17,181 bases of DNA from DASPXY01 sp038227745 (lineage in GTDB: Bacteria; Planctomycetota; Planctomycetia; Gemmatales; Gemmataceae): the NCBI GenBank assembly GCA_038227745.1, contig JBBRPS010000111.1, forward strand, positions 1 through 17,181, in the 5' to 3' direction. How positions within the stretch are numbered: position 1 is the first letter of the stretch; each line of letters begins with the position of its first letter. A model generated the notes under the pieces. It was given only the letters and a program-made list of their open reading frames with translations, was not told the DNA's origin and ran no database searches. The translations under genes and the position numbers were made by a program. Shown here one piece after another: positions 7,580-16,600 of this stretch.

Positions 7580-8533
7580 TCACTTATTGAGGACTTCATC
7601 GAGGTTCATTAACTGATTCGCCGTCATCGTCCACGCGGCCAGCGTCGGCACGTCAAGCGCCGGATCCGCCCGCGACTCGCCCACCGCGATCAGCCGCTGG
7701 GCCTCGGCCGGGCGGGCGCGATAAGACGCCAGCAGGTCGCCGAACACGCCCTGCACTACCTGCACCTCCTCGGGTCGCAGCGGCCGCGACAGCAGCCGCC
7801 GGGCCATGAAGTCCAGCTTCGACGCGAACGTCGCGCCGCCCTCCTTCAGCGCCGTCTGCGCCAGGTGCCGCGCCGCCTCCACAAGCTGCGGGTCGTTCAG
7901 CGTCACCAGCGCCTGCAGGGGCGTGTTGGTGCGCTCGCGGCGCACCGCGCAGGTCTCGCGGTTCGGCGCGTTCAGGATGTCCATCGACGCCGGCGGCGCC
8001 GCCCGCTTCCAGAACGTGTACATGCTGCGACGGTAGAGCTTCGCGCCGTTGTCGGCGCGGTAGTCGCGCGTGTTGCTGCCGATCATCGCCACCGCCTCCC
8101 ACACGCCCTCCGGCTGGTACGGCTTGACGCTCGGGCCGCCGAGCTTCTTCACCAGCAGACCGCTCGCCGCCAGCGCGTAGTCGCGGATCATCTCGGCGTC
8201 CATGCGGTAGCGCCGGCCGCGCGACAGCAGCCGGTTGTCCGCGTCCTTCTCCAGCTTCTCCTTCGTCAGCGCCGCCGACTGGCGGTACGCCGCCGACGTC
8301 ACCAGCAGCTTGAAGAAGCGCTTCATGTCCCAGCCCGACTCGCGGAACTCGACCGCCAGCCAGTCGAGCAGCTCGGGGTGCGACGGCAGTTCGCCGCTGA
8401 CGCCGAAGTCGTCGGTGCTGCGCACCAGGCCGGTGCCGAAGACCTCCTGCCAGAAACGGTTGACCGTCACACGCGCCGTCAGCGGGTGCTCCGGCCGCAG
8501 CAGCCACTGCGCGGCGCCTGGAGGGGTGGGCCG
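7580..8533 (-). pseudogene. 5'-truncated DUF1553 (PSD1) gene remnant
   Basis: Only the C-terminal DUF1553 domain remains. From about 8518 the frame reads AAQWLLRPEHPLTARVTVNR, the usual entry to the domain, then FGTGLVRSTDDFGVSGELPS, SHPELLDWLA, RRYRMDAEMIRDYALAASGL, RERTNTPLQALVTLNDPQLV and the normal ending WTMTANQLMNLDEVLNK. Full-length relatives have about 600-800 residues before this point, with a cytochrome c (PSCyt1) and DUF1549 domain. Here these are gone, and an in-frame TAG at 8534-8536 closes the frame six codons before recognisable homology. No CxxCH is present. A GTG at 8470 could still start a 296-residue protein, but it lacks a signal peptide and a ribosome site, so a functional product is doubtful. 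The 3' end is intact and tightly followed by the ORF6N gene. Confidence 0.8.
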
Positions 8534-8554
8534 CTAGCCCGGCAGCGAGGATTC

Positions 8555-8570
8555 TGTCGCTGATGCGACA
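8555..8570. repeat. Short perfect palindrome TGTCGC-TGAT-GCGACA
   Basis: Six-base arms pair around TGAT, 18 bases upstream (in the minus sense) of the in-frame stop that closes the DUF1553 remnant. The arms are the same as the core of the 29-bp palindrome in the ORF6N gene, where the spacer is five bases (AGTTT). Confidence 0.55.
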
Positions 8571-8769
8571 CGGCGCGGCCCGGCGTCCTGGCAGGCGGAC
8601 CTGGCGCGGACGCCGGGAGTGGGACATGCGCCCTGACGTGGCCGGCCCGCAAGGCAGCGAAGGTCCGTCACCGCAGGAACTAGCCTCGACCCTTTCCCGA
8701 CTCGATTCATCGAATTGCATTCCCTTATCCGGTCGGCAGGTGTAGCTCGCAGAAAAAAGCGGAATTCCC

Positions 8770-8797
8770 TTGCAAGCGGGGGAGCGGGTGTTACCAT
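8770..8797 (+). promoter_or_regulatory. Possible promoter of the beta-repeat/HEAT operon
   Basis: TTGCAA (8770-8775), a 16-base spacer and TACCAT (8792-8797, four of six matches to TATAAT) lie about 155 bases before the ATG. This is the best candidate in the gap but is weak. Confidence 0.3.
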
Positions 8798-8941
8798 ACC
8801 ATCTCGTATCCGGTCCCCTGATACACCACGGGAAAGGACACCAGGTCGGTCGTTTCCTGAATTATTCCATTTCACGCGGGTGGCCGATATGTCGCTTTCG
8901 GCTTGTGCCCGAGCGGGCCTTCCCCGTCGCCTCTCCTGTCG

Positions 8942-8947
8942 AAGGAG
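8942..8947 (+). promoter_or_regulatory. Ribosome binding site deciding an ATG start
   Basis: AAGGAG lies five bases before the ATG at 8953. It rejects the far upstream starts in the same open frame (for example 8770) and gives a protein with the expected planctomycete N-terminus. Confidence 0.75.
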
Positions 8948-8952
8948 TGACC

Positions 8953-10899
8953 ATGTTCTTGGGCCTCTGCAAACGCGGACTTTCCTCCCTGCGGTCCTTC
9001 ATCGAACGCCGGCCGCGACGGCAGCGCGCTGCGCCGCGCCGGTTCCGGTCCCTGCTGGAAGACCTTGAAGGCCGCTTGACTCCTGTCACCTGGACCGGCG
9101 GCGCGGACAACCCCCTATGGAGCGACATAAGGAACTGGAGTACGGGTAGGGTGCCGACCGCTATGGACCCCGTGGTGTACGACAACACCTCTGTCCGGCC
9201 TTCAACGATCGACGCTGTAGTGGATGGAAGTGTGGCCAGCCTGAGGATCACCGCTGGCTACACGGGGACGATCACGGTAGTCTCTGACATCACGGTGGGT
9301 GCGTTCACCCAGGAGGGCGGGACCATCGGCGGCACGTCTTCCGGTATCCTGACGGCTTCCAGCAGCTTCGCCTGGTCTGGCGGCACTCAGTCGGGCGACC
9401 CGCTCGGTGGTCAGACGATAGTCTTACCGAACGCCTCACTGACGATCAGCGGGGCGGGCGCGAAGACCCTCGATGGCCGTACCCTAGAGAATCGCGGCAC
9501 GGCGACCTGGTCGGGGGCAGGGGCCATTCAGCTCAACAGTGGCGCCCTGTTCGACAACCAATCCGGGTCGGTGTTCACGGCCCAGAATGGGGACGGGGTC
9601 ATCGGCGATATCGACACCGACGGCAACTCCGCCAACTTCTTCACGGTCGATGGGGAGGCGACCTTCAACCTGGCAACAGCGACCGATGTCCGGATATGGG
9701 CCAAGTCCACCGTGGTGGGGACAGTGAATCTCACCGGCAACAACACCCGGCTCGCGTACCTGAAATTTTTCGGCGATGTGTCGATGGGCGGCACCTTCAA
9801 CGTATCGGCTAACTTTGAACTCGATCTCTGGAGCCCCCGCACGGAGTGCCAGGGCGGCCCGCGCATTACCGGCGCGGGGACGACCTCAATGCTTACCGAT
9901 GAGCTTATCATCCCCAGCGGTACGCTCCTCCAGGTAGCGAACTGTGAGGTTTCGGGAACGACGATCAAGGGCGATGGCCGCACTGGCGGTGGCACTTTTG
10001 AGGTCGCTTCCGGTTACACTTTGCAGTGGAGGAGCGGCCACATGCAGGTTTTCGGCGGCAACACACATATCTCACCGAACGCTACCATGAACCTCCAGGG
10101 ACCTGGCACCAGCCTCACGCTAGCCGGCTGGGGAATCACCAACGACGGGACGATCAACTGGACGCAAGGCGACATCGGCTTTGACGGGGCGACGCTTACA
10201 AACAACGCCAACGCCAGGTTCAATATCAACACTGCGGGGACGATCCGAGACCACAGTTTTCTGGGGGACCCTTCCTTAATCACCAACAGCGGACGGTTCA
10301 CCCGAACGGCCATTATGGGCGCCCCGACGACAACCATCGAGATTCCGTTCACGAACAACATCGGGGGGACGCTGGAGATCACCGATGGCACGGTGAGCTT
10401 TACGAAGGACATTACGCAGAACGGCGGCCAGACGCTGCTGAGTGGAGGTAACCTGCGAACGTCTCGGCGGTTCAACATTGCCGGCGGGACGGTGACCGTC
10501 ACTGGGAGCCGGACGATTACGGCACTCGAGGTGGTCAACGCCGGCACGATCCAGTACGCCGCCAGCCACGGGATCTTGACCATCGCCGGGGATTACACCC
10601 AGACGGGGTTCGGAACCCTCAGCATCAGTATCGGGGGCGCGCCCAACCAGCCCAACCTGTACGACCAGCTCATCGTTCAGGCCGGCGGCGGAGGAACGGG
10701 TGTTGCCAAGCTCGCGGGGACCATAAAGGCCCGCTTCGACCCGGGCTTCGCGGCTCCCGGCGCGGCGACCGTCTGGGGCTTCCTGACGTTCGTGTCCCTT
10801 GACGCGATGATGGGGCAGTTCGGGAACACCGACTTCGGAGGCATCAACTTCGCGGTCAACCTGGGAAACACGTCCGGAAGCATCACCTACACACCCTGA
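8953..10899 (+). CDS. Secreted beta-repeat (autotransporter-like/beta-helix) surface protein
   Basis: The 648-residue product starts with a basic region (10-35) leading to RRFRSLLEDLEGRLTP (29-44), an N-terminal motif found on many exported Gemmataceae proteins. Next comes TWTGGADNPLWSDIRNWS and VP(T)AMDPVVYD (46-77), a common opening of planctomycete beta-helix proteins. The rest is rich in Gly, Thr, Asn and short strands with repeated phrases (LTISGAGAKTLDGRTLENRG, GTIQYAASHGILTIAGDYTQ, GTLSISIGG, YDQLIVQAGG, AKLAGTIKARFD), which points to a parallel beta-helix. No catalytic motif, PEP-CTERM tail or beta-barrel was recognised. It likely sits outside the cytoplasm and may act in adhesion or glycan binding. 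The HEAT-repeat gene follows 17 bp later. Its codon third positions are less GC-skewed than those of the neighbouring cytochrome gene. Confidence 0.8.
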   Translation: MFLGLCKRGLSSLRSFIERRPRRQRAAPRRFRSLLEDLEGRLTPVTWTGGADNPLWSDIRNWSTGRVPTAMDPVVYDNTSVRPSTIDAVVDGSVASLRITAGYTGTITVVSDITVGAFTQEGGTIGGTSSGILTASSSFAWSGGTQSGDPLGGQTIVLPNASLTISGAGAKTLDGRTLENRGTATWSGAGAIQLNSGALFDNQSGSVFTAQNGDGVIGDIDTDGNSANFFTVDGEATFNLATATDVRIWAKSTVVGTVNLTGNNTRLAYLKFFGDVSMGGTFNVSANFELDLWSPRTECQGGPRITGAGTTSMLTDELIIPSGTLLQVANCEVSGTTIKGDGRTGGGTFEVASGYTLQWRSGHMQVFGGNTHISPNATMNLQGPGTSLTLAGWGITNDGTINWTQGDIGFDGATLTNNANARFNINTAGTIRDHSFLGDPSLITNSGRFTRTAIMGAPTTTIEIPFTNNIGGTLEITDGTVSFTKDITQNGGQTLLSGGNLRTSRRFNIAGGTVTVTGSRTITALEVVNAGTIQYAASHGILTIAGDYTQTGFGTLSISIGGAPNQPNLYDQLIVQAGGGGTGVAKLAGTIKARFDPGFAAPGAATVWGFLTFVSLDAMMGQFGNTDFGGINFAVNLGNTSGSITYTP

Positions 10900-10916
10900 T
10901 TCAGGAGGCCGATCCC

Positions 10917-12236
10917 ATGCGAGCGAGCTATTGCGCCTGCCTGGCCTGTGTCCTGGTTGGGGTGGGCGCCGCGAAAGCGGATGACGCGAAAGACCTTAGC
11001 GACCGCCTCCGGGCCGTCACCCTCAAGCTTTACGATGTGGATGCGAACGTGCGTACCGCCGCCGCCGGCGCGCTGGGGAAACTAGCCACCGACCTGGTGC
11101 CCGTTGTTTACCAGCTGGCGGGGCGAGTGGAGGACGACCCCAGCGAAACCGCGCGCGCCCGGGCCGCCGAGACCCTGGGTGCGTTCGGGCCGTTCGCAAA
11201 GGGGGCCATCCCGCGCCTCCTCAAGGCGCTGGACGACGAGAGCCCCCTCGTGCGGGCCAAGGTGATCGCCGCCCTCGGGTCGATGGGGCCGCTCGCCAAG
11301 GAGGCGATCCCGCGGTTCATCGGCTTCCTCAAGGACCCGCACCGAGACATCCGGATGAGGGCGGTCGGCGCCCTATCCCAGATGGGGCCGGCTGCCAAGC
11401 CCGCCGTGCCGGCCCTGGTTGAGCTGCTCGATGACCCCGACCTCGGGGTGCCACATGAAGTAAGCGTCTCCGAAGCTGCTATCAGCGCCTTCGCCGGGAT
11501 AGGGCCCGAGGCAAAGGCTGCGGTCCCGGCACTGCTCCGCGTCCTGAAAGAGAAGGGGCCTGGGTTCAAGAGCCTCGCCATCTATTCCCTCAGCAAGATA
11601 GGTGACGTAGATGAACGGGTTATCCCGGCTCTCATGGGTATCCTGCGAGACAGGACTAGCATGGGCCTCCAGGGTAGCTCCGCCTGGGGCTTGGGGCAGA
11701 TCGGGCCACCCGCAAAGGTAGCCGTGCCTGCTCTCCGGGACATCCTTGCGAAGAGGCGGACACACGGAGACGACCGCCTGCTCTCCGGGGCGGCGTGGGC
11801 GCTTGGACAGATGGGACCCGCTGGGCAGGAGGCCGTTCCCACCCTCGTCGAGGTGGTGCAGGATGAGGCGGTTGACATGAACTCCCGGAGACAGGGCGTT
11901 TACGCCCTCGGCAAACTCGGCCCGGACGCCAAGGAGGCGGCCGCCCCGCTGCTGCAAGTCCTGAGGATCCGGCGTAACTCCAGCCTCCGGGAGGCGATCC
12001 TCGTCGCTCTCGCGGGCATCGGGCCGCCCGCCCTCCCGGCGCTGATCGACGGCCTGCGGGACCCCGAGCGGAACGTCCGCTGGTGCGCCCTCGATGCGCT
12101 GGCGCAGATGGGTCCTGTCGCGCGGGCCGCTGTCCCCGCTGTCACGGAGGCGCTGAACGACCCGGATCGGCGGGTCGCGGACGCCGCCGCCCGGACTCTG
12201 AAGCGGATCGAAAAGGGGAAGAAGCCCAAGTCTTGA
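10917..12236 (+). CDS. Secreted HEAT-repeat (PBS-lyase-like) protein
   Basis: This 439-residue protein has a signal peptide (1-21, ending AAKA) with cysteines in the hydrophobic part. Residues 25-432 are about ten HEAT-like repeats of roughly 36-42 residues, each with a 'GP.AK.AVPAL...L.D....VR..A..AL..MGP' pattern (for example GPLAKEAIPRFIGFLKDP and GPAAKPAVPALVELLDDP). Such solenoids bind proteins and have no enzymatic motif here. AGGAGG (10903-10908) lies eight bases before the ATG. The 17-bp gap to the preceding stop suggests co-transcription with the beta-repeat protein, so a shared extracytoplasmic role is plausible. The lysine-rich tail (RIEKGKKPKS) ends the protein cleanly. Confidence 0.88.
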   Translation: MRASYCACLACVLVGVGAAKADDAKDLSDRLRAVTLKLYDVDANVRTAAAGALGKLATDLVPVVYQLAGRVEDDPSETARARAAETLGAFGPFAKGAIPRLLKALDDESPLVRAKVIAALGSMGPLAKEAIPRFIGFLKDPHRDIRMRAVGALSQMGPAAKPAVPALVELLDDPDLGVPHEVSVSEAAISAFAGIGPEAKAAVPALLRVLKEKGPGFKSLAIYSLSKIGDVDERVIPALMGILRDRTSMGLQGSSAWGLGQIGPPAKVAVPALRDILAKRRTHGDDRLLSGAAWALGQMGPAGQEAVPTLVEVVQDEAVDMNSRRQGVYALGKLGPDAKEAAAPLLQVLRIRRNSSLREAILVALAGIGPPALPALIDGLRDPERNVRWCALDALAQMGPVARAAVPAVTEALNDPDRRVADAAARTLKRIEKGKKPKS

Positions 12237-12261
12237 GTGGAAATGGTGGGCGAGATACTGA

Positions 12262-12285
12262 GGCCACGGATGGCCCTGATTTGTT
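12262..12285 (+). terminator. Weak candidate terminator after the HEAT-repeat gene
   Basis: GGCCA-CGGA-TGGCC forms a five-base-pair GC stem 25 bases after the stop, followed by a mixed T-rich stretch (CTGATTTGTTT). The stem is short and the tail broken by G and A, so this is tentative. Confidence 0.3.
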
Positions 12286-12475
12286 TGGGCACAAGATAGT
12301 TGAGTCTGCCGGACTTCCGCCGTCTATCCTGCCTTGCGTCACCGAGTGCCGAGGGAAAGCGCTGCCTTTCCCGCCCGAGAGAATCTGCTGTCCTTCGCCT
12401 GCCAGGTAGAGTGCGGCGTCCGTGCGAGCGTGGGGGTGTTCGGCAATCATGGGACCTGTTTTCGGAGCAACTGCG

Positions 12476-13450
12476 ATGCATCGTGGAAAACTGTACGTCG
12501 GGCTGGCGCTGGGGGTGGCGCTGGCCGGGTTCGTCGCGCTGACGGCCCCCGTCATGGCGGGCGGCAAGGGCGACAAGCCCGCCAAGGCTGCCAAGGGGAG
12601 CAGGCCGGTCTCCGAGGCCCACCTCAAGAAGATCACCGCTGCCCTGCCCGAGAAGGCCCAGGCCACGCCGGCGAAGCCGCGCAAGGTGCTCATCTTCACC
12701 CTGGCGAAGGGCTTCGTCCACTCCTCCATCCCCGTCGGCGCCAAGGCCATCCAGATGATGGGCGAGAAGACCGGCGCCTACGAGTCGGTCATCTCCAACG
12801 ACCGCGCGATGTTCGAGCCGGACAAGCTCAAGGAGTTCGACGCCATCGTCCTGGTCAGCACGACCGGGGCGATCTTCGGCAACCCGAAGGCGAAGAAGGG
12901 CGGCAACCTGGAGGACCAGGCACAGGACGAGCGGCTGCGCCTGAGCCTGCTGGAGTTCATCGCCAAGGGCAAGGGCATCGTCGGCATCCACGCGGCCAGC
13001 GACGCCAACTACCAGTGGCCGGCGTACGGCGAGCTGATCGGCGGCTACTTCAACGGCCACCCGTGGGGCAAGATCACCATGAAGCTGGACGACCCGTCCA
13101 ACCCGATCAACGCCTGTTTCCACGGCAAGGAGTACACGATCCAGGACGAGATCTACACCTTCCGCACCCCCTACTCGCGCGACAAGCTGCGCGTCCTGAC
13201 GAGCATCGACATCGAGAAGTCGGGGCTGAAGAAGGGCTTCAACCGCCAGGACAACGACTACGCGGTGAGCTGGATCCACAACTACGGCAGGGGCCGGGTG
13301 TTCTACTGCTCGCTGGGCCACCGCGAGGAGACGTTCTTCAACCCGGTGATCATGCAGCACTACCTCGCCGGCATCCAGTTCGCGCTCGGCGACCTGCAAG
13401 TCAACGCCACGCCGAGCAGCAAGGCGTCGCAGGGGGGCGGCACGAAGTAA
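12476..13450 (+). CDS. ThuA-like domain protein, secreted
   Basis: This 324-residue protein has a signal peptide (1-28: basic start, LALGVALAGFVALTAPVMA) and a lysine-rich linker, then a ThuA-like domain (about 68-307). ThuA domains adopt a class I glutamine amidotransferase-like fold and are widespread in planctomycetes, often next to sugar or cytochrome genes; their reaction is unresolved. Landmarks are VLIFTLAKGFVHSSIP (71-86), FDAIVLVSTTG, GKGIVGIHAASDANYQWPAY (the GIHAASD loop at 170-176), GGYFNGHPWG, FRTPYSRDKLRVL, and GRGRVFYCSLGHREETFFNP near the end. The ATG at 12476 has GGAG about eight bases upstream and places the signal peptide directly at the start, whereas the in-frame upstream start at 12422 would not. 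It is transcribed alone and ends in a strong terminator. Confidence 0.9.
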   Translation: MHRGKLYVGLALGVALAGFVALTAPVMAGGKGDKPAKAAKGSRPVSEAHLKKITAALPEKAQATPAKPRKVLIFTLAKGFVHSSIPVGAKAIQMMGEKTGAYESVISNDRAMFEPDKLKEFDAIVLVSTTGAIFGNPKAKKGGNLEDQAQDERLRLSLLEFIAKGKGIVGIHAASDANYQWPAYGELIGGYFNGHPWGKITMKLDDPSNPINACFHGKEYTIQDEIYTFRTPYSRDKLRVLTSIDIEKSGLKKGFNRQDNDYAVSWIHNYGRGRVFYCSLGHREETFFNPVIMQHYLAGIQFALGDLQVNATPSSKASQGGGTK

Positions 13451-13478
13451 CGGTCGGAGGAGACAGGGAGGGAACGAC

Positions 13479-13512
13479 AAGCCCACGGGCCGCCGCCCGT
13501 GGGCTTCTTTTT
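13479..13512 (+). terminator. Strong Rho-independent terminator of the ThuA-like gene
   Basis: A perfect 12-base-pair stem (AAGCCCACGGGC / GCCCGTGGGCTT) with a CGCC loop is followed by CTTTTT. It starts 28 bases after the ThuA-like stop codon and isolates that gene from the cytochrome gene downstream. Confidence 0.93.
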
Positions 13513-13522
13513 CTATCAGGTT

Positions 13523-13551
13523 TTGCATCCGCGGTCCTGGGCGGGTACGAT
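13523..13551 (+). promoter_or_regulatory. Predicted promoter of the PSCyt1-DUF1549-DUF1553 gene
   Basis: TTGCAT (13523-13528) and TACGAT (13546-13551) are separated by exactly 17 bases, just behind the terminator. The -35 hexamer and spacing equal those predicted for the GntR operon. The leader before the ATG at 13677 would be about 118 bases. Confidence 0.45.
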
Positions 13552-13676
13552 AACCTGGAGCAGAGCCTTCCTCACCTCCCCGGGCGACTGCCCTGCGGGA
13601 GACCTTCCTTGCCGTGGATTTTCCGGGCCGCACGCTGCCCCACGGGCGGGCCTTCGGGGACTTACGAGGCCGGACG

Positions 13677-16600
13677 ATGAAGCGACCTGTCAGTTTGCCG
13701 CGAAGCGTGGCCCTGGGGTTGGCCGTGCTGTGGCTGGCCGCCTCCGCGCCGGCCCGCGCCGCGGCCAGGGGCGACCCCGACCCCGCCGCTGTCGAGTTCT
13801 TCGAGAAGAAGATCCGCCCCGTCCTGGTCGAGAACTGCCAGGGTTGCCACAGCCTCGTGAAGAACAAGAAGCGCGGCGGGCTGACGCTGGACAGCCGTCA
13901 AGCCCTCCTGAAGGGTGGCGACAACGGGCCGGCTGTCGCGCCGGGCGAGCCGGGCAAGAGCCTGCTCCTCAAGGCGATCGGTTACAAGGACCCCGACCTG
14001 CGCATGCCGCCCAAGAGCAAGCTGCCGGACGCGGTCATTGCCGACCTGGCGAAATGGGTGGCGCTGGGCGCCCCGTGGTCCGACGAGAAGACAGTCGCAG
14101 CAGCGGACCACGGCAAGTTCGACCTGCAGAAGCGCAGGCGGGGCCACTGGGCCTGGCAGCCGGTGCGCCCGCCCGCGCAGCTGCCCGTCGTCAAGAACAC
14201 GGCCTGGGCCTGCACCGCCATCGACCGCTTCCTCCTCGCCGGGCTGGAGGCGAAGGGCCTCAAGCCCGCCCCCGCCGCGGACAGGCGGACGCTCCTGCGC
14301 CGCGTCTACTTCGATCTGGTCGGCCTGCCGCCGCCGCCCGCCGCGGTGGAGGCGTTCGTCCGCGACGAGTCGCCCGAGGCGCTGGCGAAGGTCGTGGACC
14401 GGCTGCTGGCGTCCCCCCCGTTCGGTGAACGCTGGGCGCGGCACTGGCTCGACCTGGTGCGCTACGCCGAGTCGCGCGGCCACGAATTCGACTACGCCGT
14501 TCCGAACGCGCATCAGTATCGCGACTACGTCATCCGCGCCCTCAACGCCGACGTGCCCTATGACCGGTTCGTCACCGAGCACGTCGCCGGGGACCTGCTC
14601 GCCAAACCGCGCCTGCACCCGACAGAGGGTTTCAACGAGTCGATCTTGGGCACGGGCTTCTGGTTCCTCGGCGAAGAGTTGCATTCGCCGGTGGACCCGC
14701 GCCAGGACGAGGCCGACCGCTTCGACAACCGCATCGACGTGCTGACCAAGGCGTTCCTCGGCCTGACGGTGAGCTGCGCCCGCTGCCACGATCACAAGTT
14801 CGACGCCATCTCGACGAAGGATTATTACGCGCTCTTCGGCTTCCTGGAGAGCAGCAGTTACCGGCTCGCGCGCTTCGACGCGCTGGAGCACAACCGCGGC
14901 ATCGCCCGCGACCTGGCGGCGCTGCGCGACCAGGCGCGGCCGGCCGTGCAGCGCGCCCTCGCCGAGGCGGTGCGGCCGACGGCGGCGCGCCTGGCCGACT
15001 ACCTGCTGGCGGCGCGGGAGGCGCTGACGGCGGACCGCGGTCGGCTGCAGGGCATCGCGGAGGCGCGCCAGCTCGAAGCGGGACTGCTGGCTCGCTGGGT
15101 GGCTCACCTGGTCGAGGCCGCCGCGGACGTGGGTGACCCGCTGCACGCCTGGGCCAGGCCCCAGCTGCTGCGGCCGACCGTGGAGAGCTGGAGTAAACGG
15201 AGCGCCGAAGCGTCTGCTGCGATCGAGAACGCCGAGGCGATCGTCGATTACACGGCGGGCAAGCCGGCCGCATGGCTCCCCGATGACGTCACCTTCGGCA
15301 TCGGGCCTGTCCGGGCCGGCGACCTGTATCTCGGCGGCGAACTGACGCGGCCGGTGCTGAAGTTCTTCGAGCACGGCGCCGCCGAGTTCGACCCAGTCTG
15401 GAAAGGACTGCGGCCCGCGGCGGGCGCCGAGAACGACCCCGGCGCCCTCGGCCGGATGATGCGAGCAGGACGGACGCTGCGCACTCCGGGCTTCACCCTC
15501 ACGCGCGGCAAGCTGTTCTACCTCGTCCGCGGCCAGGGCATGGCCTACGCCGCCGTCGATCAGCACGTCCTCATCAACGGCCCGCTGCACGCCCAGTTCG
15601 TGACGGGCTTCAACGCCGGCCCCGGCTTCCGCTGGGTCGCGCACGACCTGACGCCCTACAAGGGGCACCAGGCCCACGTCGAGTTCACCCCCGCGGACGG
15701 CGCCGACTTCGCCATCGCCCTGGTCGTGCAGGCGGACCAGGCCCCCGGCGCGCTCGACCGGCCCAACCGCGCCCTGCTGCGGCTGTTATCCGGGAAGGAC
15801 GCGGACTCGCCGGAGGCGCTGGCGGTGGGGTATCAGCGCCTGCTCCTCGACACGGTGGCGCGGTTGGCGGGCGACGGCCTCCGTGGCACGCCGGCCAGCG
15901 CCGACCATGCCCGGCTCGCGAACTGGCTGGTGCGGCACACCGACCTGTTCGCGACCGAGAAGGACCGACAGCGCGTGACCGGGACGGCGGCCGCGTTCCT
16001 CGCGGAGCAGGGCAAACTGACGGCCCGGATCAAGACGACGTCGCGGCTAGCGCCGGCGCTGCTCGACGGCAGCGGCGTGGACGAGCGCGTGTTCATCCGC
16101 GGCTCACCGAAGTCGCTTGGCGAGGTCGCGAAGCGGCGCTTCCTCGAAGCGCTGGCTGGCCCCGAGCCGCTCGCGGTCGCACGCGGCAGCGGCCGCCTGG
16201 AACTGGCCCGGCAGATGACCGACCCGGTGCTGAACCCGTTCCTGGCCCGCGTGATGGTCAACCGCCTCTGGCACCACCTGTTCGGCCGTGGCCTCGTCGG
16301 TTCGGTGGATAACTTCGGCGAGTTGGGCGAGCGACCGACGCACCCCGAACTGCTCGACCACCTCGCGGACCGCTTCGTCAAGGAGGGCTGGTCGCTCAAG
16401 AAGATGATCCGCACGATGGTGCTGACGAGCGCTTATCAAATGTCGTCGCGGCCCGGCGGGCGCGGCGACCAGCTCGACCCGGAGGATCTGCTGCTGCACC
16501 GGGCGCGGGTGCGCCGCCTGGAGGGCGAGGCGATCCGCGACGCCATGCTGGCCGTCTCGGGCCGCCTCGACGCGAAGCTGTACGGCCCGTCGGTGCCGGT

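Larger units (their letters stand above)
8534..8952. other. Intergenic region between divergent genes
   Basis: About 420 bases separate the truncated DUF1553 gene and the beta-repeat protein gene. They hold a 16-bp palindrome (8555-8570), a possible promoter (8770-8797) and a ribosome site (8942-8947). I see no recognisable coding remnant of the lost DUF1549/cytochrome part on either strand. Frames here are short and their translations match no family I know. Confidence 0.6.

Noticed and set aside
8534..8875. 113-codon minus-strand frame upstream of the DUF1553 remnant
   Set aside because: No ribosome site, no recognisable domain, and it is not a continuation of the DUF1553 homology.
12237..12475. 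Possible small gene between the HEAT and ThuA-like genes
   Set aside because: The short frames here lack ribosome sites and resemble no family; the stretch is better explained as terminator plus promoter space.
11900..13867. 655-codon minus-strand frame across HEAT, ThuA-like and cytochrome genes
   Set aside because: It crosses three real genes and a perfect terminator of the opposite strand.
13662..15677. 671-codon minus-strand frame opposite the cytochrome gene
   Set aside because: Antisense shadow of a protein with two CxxCH motifs and known domains.
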